Below are positions 5,484 through 13,517 of a stretch of DNA of 16,923 nt, one piece after another. Source of the DNA: Bacteroidales bacterium (GTDB lineage Bacteria; Bacteroidota; Bacteroidia; Bacteroidales; Muribaculaceae). The stretch is from positions 1 through 16,923 of the forward strand of contig SFOH01000045.1 of assembly GCA_004552485.1 (NCBI GenBank), read 5' to 3'. Position numbers and translations under genes: made by a program. Numbering within the stretch: the stretch's first letter is position 1; every line of letters starts with the position of its first letter. The notes beneath the pieces are model-generated. The model was not told where the DNA came from. It was given only the letters and a program-made list of their open reading frames with translations, and made no database searches.

Positions 5484-6743
5484 ATGAAAGCATTAATGTT
5501 CGGATGGGAGTTCCCCCCTCATATCCTGGGCGGACTGGGCACTGCCAGCTACGGCCTCACCCGCGGAATGTGGGAGTGCGGCGACATGGACATCACCTTC
5601 GTCATCCCCAAACCCTGGGGCGATGAAGACCGCTCCTTCGCCAACATCATCGGAGCCTCACAGGTCCCCGTGGCCTGGCGCGACGTCAACCGCGACTACG
5701 TAGAGCAGCGAATAGGCCGACTCATGGATCCAGACCTCTACTTCCGCCTCCGCGACCATATCTACGCCGACTTCAACTACATGCGCACCAACGACCTCGG
5801 TTGCATCGAGTTCTCAGGCCGATACCCCGACAACCTCCTCGAGGAAATCAACAACTACTCAATCATGGCCGGCGTCGTGGCCCGCACCATCGACTTCGAC
5901 ATCATTCACAGCCACGACTGGCTCACATACCCCGCCGGAATCCACGCCAAACAAGTCACCGGCAAACCACTCGTCATCCACGTCCACGCCACCGACTACG
6001 ACCGCTCACGCGGAAACGTCAACCCCACCGTCTTCAACATCGAGCGCGACGGAATGATTCACGCCGACCACATCATCACCGTCTCAAACCTCACCCGACA
6101 GACCGTCATCGAAAAATACGGCATCGACCCCGCCAAAGTCACCACCGTCCACAACGCCGTCGTCCCCCTCAGTCAGGAACTCCTCGATGTCCAGGTCCAG
6201 AAACCCAAAGACAAAATCGTCACCTTCCTCGGCCGCATCACCATGCAGAAAGGTCCCGAATACTTCGTCGAAGCCGCCGTCAAGGTCCTCAAAAACAACC
6301 GCAACGTGCGTTTCGTCATGGCCGGCTCCGGCGACATGATGGACAAAATGATACGCCTGGCCGCACAGCGCGACATCGCCGACCGCTTCCACTTCCCCGG
6401 CTTCCAGAAAGGAAAGCAGGTGTATGAGATGCTCAAAGCCAGTGATGTCTACATGATGCCCTCCGTGTCCGAGCCCTTCGGCATCTCGCCCCTGGAGGCA
6501 ATGCAGATGGGCGTCCCCTCCATCATCTCCAAACAGAGCGGCTGCGCCGAAATCCTCAACAACGTCATCAAAACCGACTACTGGGACATCGACGCCATGG
6601 CCGACGCCATCAACTCCATCATCACCTACCCCGCAATGTACAAACAGCTGCGCGAGGACGGCCTCAAGGAAGTGGCCCAGATAACCTGGGACAAGGCCGG
6701 CCGAAAGGTCATCGACATCTATAACAAAGTACTCAATCGCTAA
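5484..6743 (+). CDS. Glycogen synthase-like glycosyltransferase (GT-B fold, GT4/GT5-like)
   Basis: A 419-residue GT-B retaining glycosyltransferase with no signal peptide. The N-terminal domain starts MKALMFGWEFPPHILGGLGT, whose glycine loop corresponds to the sugar-nucleotide/acceptor loop of starch and glycogen synthases; HSHDW (142-146) and HVHATDYDRSRGN follow. The C-terminal domain (about 245-419) has FLGRITMQKGPEYF and the donor-binding E-x7-E motif SEPFGISPLEAM (Glu330, Glu338). It is shorter than classical GlgA (about 480) and resembles the Bacteroides protein encoded between a debranching enzyme and a GH57 protein. The likely role is alpha-1,4-glucan elongation from ADP- or UDP-glucose; the donor cannot be read from the sequence. 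It lies 27 nt after the debranching gene and 24 nt before the GH57 gene, so the three are co-transcribed. Confidence 0.88.
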   Translation: MKALMFGWEFPPHILGGLGTASYGLTRGMWECGDMDITFVIPKPWGDEDRSFANIIGASQVPVAWRDVNRDYVEQRIGRLMDPDLYFRLRDHIYADFNYMRTNDLGCIEFSGRYPDNLLEEINNYSIMAGVVARTIDFDIIHSHDWLTYPAGIHAKQVTGKPLVIHVHATDYDRSRGNVNPTVFNIERDGMIHADHIITVSNLTRQTVIEKYGIDPAKVTTVHNAVVPLSQELLDVQVQKPKDKIVTFLGRITMQKGPEYFVEAAVKVLKNNRNVRFVMAGSGDMMDKMIRLAAQRDIADRFHFPGFQKGKQVYEMLKASDVYMMPSVSEPFGISPLEAMQMGVPSIISKQSGCAEILNNVIKTDYWDIDAMADAINSIITYPAMYKQLREDGLKEVAQITWDKAGRKVIDIYNKVLNR

Positions 6744-6767
6744 CAATCTTACACACCCCACCATACA

Positions 6768-8204
6768 ATGAAAGCCGTAAGCTTAAACTTTGAGATTCAT
6801 CAGCCCATGCGCCTGAAACGCTACCGTTTCTTTGACATTGGCAACGACCACTACTACTACGACGATTTCCTCAACGACGACATCGTCACCCGCATAGCAC
6901 AGCGCTCCTACATCCCTGCCGCACAGACACTTCTGCGCATGATTGAGCAGAGCCACGGCGCCTTCAAATGCTCCATCTCCATCAGCGGCGTCGCCATCGA
7001 GCAGCTTGAGCAGTACGTGCCCGAGATGATTGACCTCCTGAAAAAGCTGGCCGACACCGGCTGCGTCGAATTCCTCGCCGTCCCCTACGCCAGCTCCCTC
7101 GCCTCCCTCACCGACCCCGAGGAATTTGCCGAGCAGGTGCGCGTCCTCTCCAACAAAATCAACGTCCTCTTCGGCGTTGACCCCCAGGTGCTTCGCAACA
7201 CCGAGCTCATATACAGCGACGAGATAGCCCCCCAGATTCTGGCTATGGGCTACAAAGGCGTACTCACCGAAGGCGCCAAACACATACTTGGCTGGAAATC
7301 ACCCGACTATGTCTACAACGCCGCCTCCGCCCCCAAGCTCAAAATCCTCATGCGCAACGCCAAACTCTCCGACGACATCGCATTCCACTTCTCCGACACA
7401 TCCTGGGACGCATACCCCCTCACCGCCGACAAATACATGGACTGGGTGGCCGCCACTCCCGCCGACGAGCAGATTGTCAACATCTGCCTCAACCTCGAAG
7501 TCTTCGGCGGCATACACCCCGCCGAGTCCGGCATCTTCCAGTTCCTGGAGGCGTTGCCCCGCATGGCCGCCGAGCGCGGAATCGTGTTCTGGACGCCCAC
7601 CGAGGCCATCAAAAAGCTCAAACCCGTGGCTGAGATGGTGGTCATGCACCCCATCAGCGACGCTGACGAGGCCCGCGACGTGTCGGCATGGCTCGGCAAC
7701 GACCTCCAGAACGAGGCCTTCCGCAAACTCTACTCCGTAGCCGAACGCGTGCGCCTCTGCACTGACCGCCGCCTCAAACAAGACTGGTGGTACCTCCAGG
7801 GTGCCGACCATTTCTACTACATGAGCACCAAGCACCTGGCCGACGGCGCCGTACACTCCCTCTTCTCACCCTACGAGACACCCTTCCAGGCCTTCACAAA
7901 CTACATGAACGTCCTCTCAGACTTCATCGTACGCGTTGAAGACCAGTATCCCATGGAGATTGAGAACGAGGAGCTCAACTCGCTGCTCACCACCATCCGC
8001 AACCAGGAGCGCGAGATAGCCACCCTCAACAAGGAGCTCACCTCCGCCCGCCGTGACCTTGAGCACTACAACGAGGAGCACGCCCTCCGCGCTCCCGCCA
8101 AAGCCACTGAAAAAGCCACCGAGCCCGCTCAGGCCAAAGCCGCTGCAAAAAAGCCCGCGGCCAAAAAGGCTCCCGCTGCTAAAAAAGCAGCCGAGAAGAA
8201 ATAA
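6768..8204 (+). CDS. GH57 alpha-amylase-like protein with Lys/Ala-rich tail
   Basis: This 478-residue protein has the GH57 layout: EIHQP near the N-terminus (9-13), a catalytic barrel to about residue 285, and a helical C-terminal region with QDWWYLQGADHFYYMST. LRNTELIYSDE carries the likely nucleophile Glu146, and LSDDIAFHFS (200-209) is conserved. At LNLEVFGGIHP (241-251) the segment aligned with the DYETFGE motif has Asn242 where the acid Asp is expected, so hydrolytic activity is doubtful. After about residue 400 comes a coiled-coil segment (ENEELNSLLTTIRNQERE...), then a tail of about 38 residues made almost only of Ala, Lys, Pro, Thr and Glu, like histone H1 tails. No signal peptide, so cytosolic. 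It closes the glycogen operon and is followed by a strong terminator at 8236. Confidence 0.88.
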   Translation: MKAVSLNFEIHQPMRLKRYRFFDIGNDHYYYDDFLNDDIVTRIAQRSYIPAAQTLLRMIEQSHGAFKCSISISGVAIEQLEQYVPEMIDLLKKLADTGCVEFLAVPYASSLASLTDPEEFAEQVRVLSNKINVLFGVDPQVLRNTELIYSDEIAPQILAMGYKGVLTEGAKHILGWKSPDYVYNAASAPKLKILMRNAKLSDDIAFHFSDTSWDAYPLTADKYMDWVAATPADEQIVNICLNLEVFGGIHPAESGIFQFLEALPRMAAERGIVFWTPTEAIKKLKPVAEMVVMHPISDADEARDVSAWLGNDLQNEAFRKLYSVAERVRLCTDRRLKQDWWYLQGADHFYYMSTKHLADGAVHSLFSPYETPFQAFTNYMNVLSDFIVRVEDQYPMEIENEELNSLLTTIRNQEREIATLNKELTSARRDLEHYNEEHALRAPAKATEKATEPAQAKAAAKKPAAKKAPAAKKAAEKK

Positions 8205-8235
8205 AGACCGCTTCCAAATCCGAGCCTGACACATC

Positions 8236-8275
8236 AGGAGGTTGCTCCCGAAATCGGGTGCAACCTCCTTTTTTT
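8236..8275 (+). terminator. Rho-independent terminator of the glycogen operon
   Basis: AGGAGGTTGC (8236-8245) pairs with GCAACCTCCT (8260-8269), extended by an inner CCCG-AAAT-CGGG stem-loop, and a T run to 8275 follows. It lies 31 nt after the GH57 stop codon. Confidence 0.92.
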
Positions 8276-8444
8276 GCGCCCGCACAAAGGCTTTTCCAGC
8301 CCGAAAGGGCTGATAATCGCCACTGAATCCATCCGAAGCATCTACTTTTTTCGTTCCTCATGGTTGATGTATATTCCTATTATACAGCAGTTTACGGAAT
8401 TTAATACCTACAAAACGTCTACTTTTTTCCCGTGCACCCAATAT
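8276..8444. other. Intergenic region with a tetraloop hairpin and a 12-nt direct repeat
   Basis: Between the glycogen operon terminator and the next promoter there is no convincing gene. It holds a perfect hairpin CAGCCC-GAAA-GGGCTG (8297-8312) without a T run. It also holds a direct repeat TCTACTTTTTTC at 8341-8352 and 8418-8429, offset by 77 nt. The second repeat lies some 45 nt upstream of the predicted -7 box. Either could be a regulator site; no known operator was recognised. Confidence 0.4.
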
Positions 8445-8480
8445 TTTGCTTTTTTTAGCGTGAGTCAGTGCGTAACTTTG
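8445..8480 (+). promoter_or_regulatory. Promoter of the exported glycan/phosphodiester operon
   Basis: A perfect -7 box TAACTTTG lies at 8473-8480. The nearest TTTG (8445-8448) is 24 nt upstream, longer than the preferred 19-21, and a run of T at 8450-8456 fills the ideal position. A weak -33 element would suit a promoter that needs an activator. The predicted start near 8487 leaves a leader of about 65 nt before the ATG at 8553. Confidence 0.6.
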
Positions 8481-8552
8481 TTCAACCGTTAATCACCGGA
8501 ATACCCTGAAGACAATCCAATTAAATATTTAACTTATAAAACCGAATCAGAT

Positions 8553-9440
8553 ATGAAGAAATTTACCAAATCAATTACATCTGCGCTTGTTATGTTTGCA
8601 GTTGCTTTCAACGCTTCTGCTGTCTCTCATCTGAAAATAATAGGCGAAGCCACTCCCGGCGGCTGGGAAATTGTGGACGGCATTCTCATGCCCCCCGACC
8701 CTCAGAACGAGAATGTGTTCAGCTGCGTTGCCTATCTTCAGGCCGACAAAGAATTCAAGTTCACCGCCGGACGCAACTGGGACAACCCCAACCTTGAATA
8801 CCGCAACCTCTCCAACGACCCCTATGACGTCACCAAGCTCCAACAGGGTGGCACCGACCAAAAGTTCAAAGTGGCAGAAAGCGCCAACTATCGCGTGGTG
8901 TGCGACCTCAATGACATGACCATCTCAGTCACCAAGGCCGATTATCAGGACAATCCCATCCGTTTCAACGCCCTGTATATGGTTGGCAACGCCACTCCCG
9001 GCGACTGGAGCATTCTCAAAGGCACTCCCATGGTGTGGGGCGGCGAAGCAGACCCATTCAAATTCACCTGGACCGGCGACCTCCTCACAGGCGAGTTCAA
9101 GTATGACACCAACATCTACAACGACGGCTGGGACGGCCCCTGGCTGTTTGCCGGACTGGACGAGGCCGGAAACATCGACTATTCAAAGATTGTTGCCGAC
9201 GGAACAGGCGACCGCAAATGGCAAATCACCGAACCCGGCAAATACGACATCAACGTAGACCTCCTCAAAGGCTCCATCTCAATTAAAAAGACCGAGGAAG
9301 GCGGCGTTGATGACATCCTCACCGACGACAGCAACGAAGCACCCGTCTATTACAACCTCCTGGGCATCCCCGTCCAGAACCCCACTAACGGCATTTTCAT
9401 CAAGAAAGCCGGCAAAAAAACATCCAAGGTCATTTTCTAA
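8553..9440 (+). CDS. Exported SusE/SusF-like glycan-binding protein (two modules)
   Basis: This 295-residue protein has a signal peptide (about 1-23, FNASA before VSH) and no lipoprotein cysteine, unlike classical SusE/SusF. Two SusE/F-like immunoglobulin-type modules follow. The first (about 26-132) begins LKIIGEATPGGWEI, and the second (about 140-250) begins LYMVGNATPGDWSILKG and carries FKFTWTGDL. Each ends with a KWQITEPGKYDINVDL-type strand pair (KFKVAESANYRVVCDL in the first). In the starch utilisation system such modules bind alpha-glucan at the cell surface. The C-terminus (about 262-295, VYYNLLGIPVQNPTNGIFI...) resembles a type IX secretion sorting tail. It is the first gene of a five-gene operon and is followed by an intercistronic hairpin and a GH31 enzyme, suggesting it presents that enzyme's substrate. 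Confidence 0.82.
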   Translation: MKKFTKSITSALVMFAVAFNASAVSHLKIIGEATPGGWEIVDGILMPPDPQNENVFSCVAYLQADKEFKFTAGRNWDNPNLEYRNLSNDPYDVTKLQQGGTDQKFKVAESANYRVVCDLNDMTISVTKADYQDNPIRFNALYMVGNATPGDWSILKGTPMVWGGEADPFKFTWTGDLLTGEFKYDTNIYNDGWDGPWLFAGLDEAGNIDYSKIVADGTGDRKWQITEPGKYDINVDLLKGSISIKKTEEGGVDDILTDDSNEAPVYYNLLGIPVQNPTNGIFIKKAGKKTSKVIF

Positions 9441-9455
9441 TTCTATTTCCAACTC

Positions 9456-9495
9456 TTTCCCGGGAATAACAGCGCCATGCTTTATTCCCGGGAAA
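9456..9495 (+). other. Long perfect intercistronic hairpin before the GH31 gene
   Basis: TTTCCCGGGAATAA (9456-9469) and its exact reverse complement (9482-9495) form a 14-bp stem with a 12-nt loop, between the SusF-like stop (9440) and the GH31 start (9513). It lacks a following T run, so it is not a plain terminator. It probably stabilises the upstream mRNA or sets relative expression of the two genes. The ATG at 9477 falls in the loop and is not the likely GH31 start. Confidence 0.75.
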
Positions 9496-9512
9496 TTCCA
9501 ATCTTGTGTATC

Positions 9513-12113
9513 ATGAAATTCAAAACCACATTATTGTCGCTCCTGTGCCTGCTACTCTCCGGCGCGACAGTGCTACGCGCCGACTGCTCCTATGACCCAA
9601 AAGCTGATTCACGCGCCATCGTCATCAACGGAAACGCACGATTCACCGTGCTCACTCCGGAGATGATTCGCATCGAGTACAGCGACAAAGGCATCTTTGA
9701 AGACCGTGCCACCTTCTCAATCTTAAACCGCAAACTCGACGTGCCTCAGTTCACCACGTCGGAAGATGCCTCATTCCTGTATATAGAGACCGCCAAAGTG
9801 CGCCTGAAATACCGCAAGGGCACAAATCCCGTCACCCTTCCGGCATCATCGGCCAATCTGTCCGTAACGCTCAACCACAACGGCCGCGAGGTGCTGTGGT
9901 ATCCCGGCAAACCCGACCCCGTAAACCTCAAGGGCACATGCCGCACCCTCGACGGCAGCAACGGTTCAAACAAGAAATCAGAACTCGAGAACGGCCTCGT
10001 CTCCCGCTCAGGCTGGGCTGTGATTGAAGACTCATGGACATCGGCACGCCCCGACGGCAGCCGCTCCTTTGCTTTTGAACCGGACCAGACTGTTGGCTAT
10101 GACTGGTGGGCGCAGCGCAAAGACCCCCATGCGCTGGACATCTATTTCCTTGGCTACGGCAACAACTACAAAAAAGCGCTGTATGACTTCACGCAGGTTG
10201 CCGGCAAAATTCCCTTGCCGCCGGCCTATGTATTCGGTTACTGGTATAGCAAATATTCCTCTTATTCCGCCGACGACTACCGCAACATCATGAGCAGCCT
10301 CAAGTCAAACGACATCCACACTGATGTGCTGATTCTTGACATGGACTGGCACTGGAACGGCAATGACTACAGCATGTCGGCCGGCCGCGGCGGCTGGACC
10401 GGCTGGTCATGGAACACCAACCTCATCCCTGACCCGGTGGGCCTGCTCAAAGAAATTCACGGCAATAATCTCAAGACGGCCCTCAATCTCCACCCCGCCG
10501 ACGGCATCAACAGCACTGAGTCGCCGGAGTTCTTTGAGGAAATGAACGAATACCTCCGCGGAAAATACGATGTCAAAGGCTCTTCGGACAAGACTATCCC
10601 CTGGTATCTTGACTATCCCGACTTCACAAACGCCTTCTTCAGCACCATCATCCGTGAGCATGAAAAAGAAGGCGTGGACTTCTGGTGGCTGGACTGGCAG
10701 CAACATCTCACCAGCCCATACACCAACGGAATGGGCCAGACTTTCTGGTGCAACCATGTGTTCTTCAATGACATGGCCAAGAACCGCCCCGACCATCGCC
10801 CGTTAATCTTCCACCGCTGGGGCGGCATAGGCAGCCACCGTTACCAGATTGGTTTCTCCGGCGATGCCTGCATTAACTTCCCCACTCTTGCTTTCCAGCC
10901 CTACTTTACCGCAACAGCTTCAAACGTTGGCTACGGATACTGGGGCCATGACCTGGGCGGACACGCCTTCACCGACGAGAAGATTGTCAACGACCCCGAG
11001 CTCCTTCTCCGCTGGCTCCAGTTCGGCGCCTTCTCACCCATCTTCAGAACCCACGCCACAAATGACTCACGCATTGAGCGTCAGATTTGGAAATTCCCCA
11101 ACTTCCCCGATTTGCGCGAAGTTGTGAATCTCCGCTATGCCCTGTTCCCCTACATTTACACAATGGCCCGCCAGACCTACGATACCGGTATCTCGCTCTG
11201 CCACCCGCTCTACTATGAATATCCCGATGCTGAAGAGGCTTACAACTTTGAAGACGAATACTTCTTTGGCAACGACATCATTGTATCGCCCATTGTTGAG
11301 CCGGCCAAAAACGGTGTCAGCACCAAAACCATCTGGTTCCCGGAAGGAAACTGGTGGAGCGCCGCCACAAATGAACTCATTGAGGGCCCCTGCACATTGT
11401 CAATGAATTTTTCAAAGACCGACATCCCCTACTTCTATCGCGAAGGCGCCATCGTGCCCCTGAACCCGGCCAGTGTGAAAAACGTCACCGAACACCCCCG
11501 CCACCTGGTTCTGAATGTCATCGCCGGCAAAAACGGAGAGGCATCGCTCTATGAGGACGACGGCGACAACCCCGATTACGCCACCGTCTACGCCACCACA
11601 GCCCTCGCCCAGACAAAGAGCGGCAACACCACCACACTGACAATCAGCCCACGCCAGGGCAACGTCAGCAGCCTCCCCGCCTCAAGGTCCTACACCGTCC
11701 GGGCCTTCAACACCAACACCCCGGTCGCTGTCAAGGTCAATGGCCATGCTGTCACCGATTTCACCTATGACGCCGACACCAAATGCACCACAGTGGAAGT
11801 GCCCCTCACTGACTGCGCATCCACGGCAACCATCGAGATTGAAGAGACATCCGCCGGTGTCGCCGACATCAGCGTCCCCAAAGCCCGCGTCATCTACAAC
11901 AAGGCTTCTGACACCCTCACCGCCGAATTCGGACAGACCCGCAGCAATGTCGAGCTGACCATGTTCAATCTCGCGGGCTCTGAGTTTGTGAACCACAAAT
12001 ATCAGAACATATCGGGATTCTCAGAAAGCCTGGACATGCTTCCCGCTTCAAATATGTATATCTGCAAGATTGTCACCGACAAGCAGGTCATTATTGAAAA
12101 AATATCCAAATAA
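9513..12113 (+). CDS. Exported GH31 alpha-glycosidase
   Basis: Starting at the ATG at 9513 the product is 866 residues; the upstream in-frame ATG at 9477 is rejected because it lies in a hairpin loop and would bury the signal peptide (MKFKTTLLSLLCLLLSGATV, cleavage near LRA/DCS). The N-terminal GH31 beta domain spans about 30-215, and the (beta/alpha)8 barrel about 215-560. Nucleophile Asp394 sits in FWWLDWQQH and the acid/base candidate Asp451 in FSGDACINF; YGYWGHDLGGH and FRTHATNDSR follow. C-terminal beta domains (about 560-760, with YEDDGDNPDY) and a tail like a type IX sorting domain (about 790-866) complete it. GH31 covers alpha-glucosidases, alpha-xylosidases, alpha-galactosidases, sulfoquinovosidases and alpha-N-acetylgalactosaminidases. 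The LDWQQ nucleophile motif is not the WIDMNE of digestive glucosidases, so specificity is open. It sits 9 nt before the next SusF-like gene. Confidence 0.9.
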   Translation: MKFKTTLLSLLCLLLSGATVLRADCSYDPKADSRAIVINGNARFTVLTPEMIRIEYSDKGIFEDRATFSILNRKLDVPQFTTSEDASFLYIETAKVRLKYRKGTNPVTLPASSANLSVTLNHNGREVLWYPGKPDPVNLKGTCRTLDGSNGSNKKSELENGLVSRSGWAVIEDSWTSARPDGSRSFAFEPDQTVGYDWWAQRKDPHALDIYFLGYGNNYKKALYDFTQVAGKIPLPPAYVFGYWYSKYSSYSADDYRNIMSSLKSNDIHTDVLILDMDWHWNGNDYSMSAGRGGWTGWSWNTNLIPDPVGLLKEIHGNNLKTALNLHPADGINSTESPEFFEEMNEYLRGKYDVKGSSDKTIPWYLDYPDFTNAFFSTIIREHEKEGVDFWWLDWQQHLTSPYTNGMGQTFWCNHVFFNDMAKNRPDHRPLIFHRWGGIGSHRYQIGFSGDACINFPTLAFQPYFTATASNVGYGYWGHDLGGHAFTDEKIVNDPELLLRWLQFGAFSPIFRTHATNDSRIERQIWKFPNFPDLREVVNLRYALFPYIYTMARQTYDTGISLCHPLYYEYPDAEEAYNFEDEYFFGNDIIVSPIVEPAKNGVSTKTIWFPEGNWWSAATNELIEGPCTLSMNFSKTDIPYFYREGAIVPLNPASVKNVTEHPRHLVLNVIAGKNGEASLYEDDGDNPDYATVYATTALAQTKSGNTTTLTISPRQGNVSSLPASRSYTVRAFNTNTPVAVKVNGHAVTDFTYDADTKCTTVEVPLTDCASTATIEIEETSAGVADISVPKARVIYNKASDTLTAEFGQTRSNVELTMFNLAGSEFVNHKYQNISGFSESLDMLPASNMYICKIVTDKQVIIEKISK

Positions 12114-12122
12114 TCTTCAGCC

Positions 12123-13511
12123 ATGAAAAAAATAGCATTATATATAGCTGTGTTTTTCTGCAGCCTGCCGGCCCTGGCAGGCATGTCAAACTCCATAGAA
12201 TACACTCACCTCAACATCGTAGGCACAGCCGTTGCCGGCGGATGGGACTACAACGCCACCCCCATGAGCCGCATTGACAACGGTGTGTTCACATGGACCG
12301 GCACCCTCAAAGCCAACGAGCCCTTCAAGTTCATGAACTCGAACGACGGGTGGCACAAGCATGTGGTGGCCACAACAAAGGACGAGCTGATTAAAGAAGG
12401 TGAAATCCATCACCTGGACTTCTACGCCAACTGGCAGCTCCCCGATGCCCTTGACAACAAGTTCAAGGTTGCGACAACAGGCCAATACACCCTCACTGTC
12501 GACCTGCGCAACATGTGCGTATCCCTGTCCAAGCCCCTCCCCGCCCAGTCTTACCCCGACAAATACTATGTCACCGGCTCCGCTCTTGACAACCGGGTGA
12601 TTGAGATGAACAAAATCGAGAATTTCGAATTCAAGCAGAGCCTCAGCTGCAAAGCCGGCAACATTATTCTCATGGACACCCCGGTCAGAAACGAAAACAC
12701 CCGCTATTTCACACCCGTGTTTGAAGATGTCGACCTCTCGTTCGGCAAAGGCTATGCCTGCAAGCTGGGCGTGACCACCGACGCCGACGCCCGCGGATGG
12801 AGCGTCTCTGTCCCCGGTGACTACATCCTGTACATCTCCTGCAGCAACAACACATACATCGGACGCAAGCACACCCCCCGCAAGGCGCTCTACATCACCG
12901 GCGGCTGCTGCCAGTATCCGTGGGATTACATCCACGACGAGGTGTGCGCCTTTGCTCCCGACCCCGCCAACCCCGATGTCCTGATTTGGGAAAACGAGCT
13001 CAGAATAGGATGGGTCAGCACCGCTCCCGAGCCCAACCGCTTCAAGATTCTCACCGACAAGGACTGGAATTCCGAAACCTATCACCCCTACATCGCCGAC
13101 ACCCCGGCGGAAGGCACCACCCAAATCAGAACCACCGACGGCGAAGACTCAAAATGGACAATCTCCCGAAGCGGAACATACAGAATTGCCGTGAACACCC
13201 GCACCGAGACAATGACCGTTGAATATCTCTCCGCCTCACAGCAGGCCCCGGACATCAACGGCAATGCCGGTGTTGAATCCGCCAAAACCGACGACACCGA
13301 CGGCGTTGTGCTCTCATGCGCCGCCGGCAGCGTGGAACTGGTTTATTCCCCGGTGCCCGTGGACGTGAAAGTGGTGAACATGGCCGGCTCTGTCGTGGCT
13401 CTGAGAAACGGCCTCACCAAAGGAATTGTGGCCGGAGACCTCACCTCAGGCGTTTACCTAGTCTCCGTAAACGGAGAGGCTGTCAGCAAATCTTACAAAA
13501 TCATCATTTAA
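12123..13511 (+). CDS. Exported SusE/SusF-like glycan-binding protein (three modules)
   Basis: This 462-residue protein begins with a signal peptide (about 1-19, LPALA before GMS). Module 1 (about 28-138; LNIVGTAVAGGWDYNATPM, FTWTGTLKANEPFKF) is clearly related to those of the two-module protein encoded at 8553. Module 2 (about 146-245; YYVTGSALDNRVIEM) is more diverged. Module 3 (about 255-368; ALYITGGCCQYPWDY, FKILTDKDW, KWTISRSGTYRIAVNT) again has the SusE/F pattern. A linker rich in Ala, Asp and Thr leads to a C-terminal sorting-like domain (about 388-462; VKVVNMAGSVVALRNG, SGVYLVSVNG). It most likely binds an alpha-linked glycan at the cell surface alongside the GH31 enzyme. Nine nt separate it from GH31 and six from the next gene, so all are one transcript. 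Confidence 0.82.
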   Translation: MKKIALYIAVFFCSLPALAGMSNSIEYTHLNIVGTAVAGGWDYNATPMSRIDNGVFTWTGTLKANEPFKFMNSNDGWHKHVVATTKDELIKEGEIHHLDFYANWQLPDALDNKFKVATTGQYTLTVDLRNMCVSLSKPLPAQSYPDKYYVTGSALDNRVIEMNKIENFEFKQSLSCKAGNIILMDTPVRNENTRYFTPVFEDVDLSFGKGYACKLGVTTDADARGWSVSVPGDYILYISCSNNTYIGRKHTPRKALYITGGCCQYPWDYIHDEVCAFAPDPANPDVLIWENELRIGWVSTAPEPNRFKILTDKDWNSETYHPYIADTPAEGTTQIRTTDGEDSKWTISRSGTYRIAVNTRTETMTVEYLSASQQAPDINGNAGVESAKTDDTDGVVLSCAAGSVELVYSPVPVDVKVVNMAGSVVALRNGLTKGIVAGDLTSGVYLVSVNGEAVSKSYKIII

Positions 13512-13517
13512 TCCATC

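Noticed and set aside
6084..7283. Long minus-strand frames under the glycosyltransferase and GH57 genes
   Set aside because: Val/Asp/Gly-rich shadow translations on the reverse of strongly biased coding sequence, with no motifs.
9477..9512. Upstream in-frame ATG for the GH31 protein
   Set aside because: It lies in the loop of a 14-bp hairpin and would put 12 extra residues before a textbook signal peptide; the ATG at 9513 is the better start.
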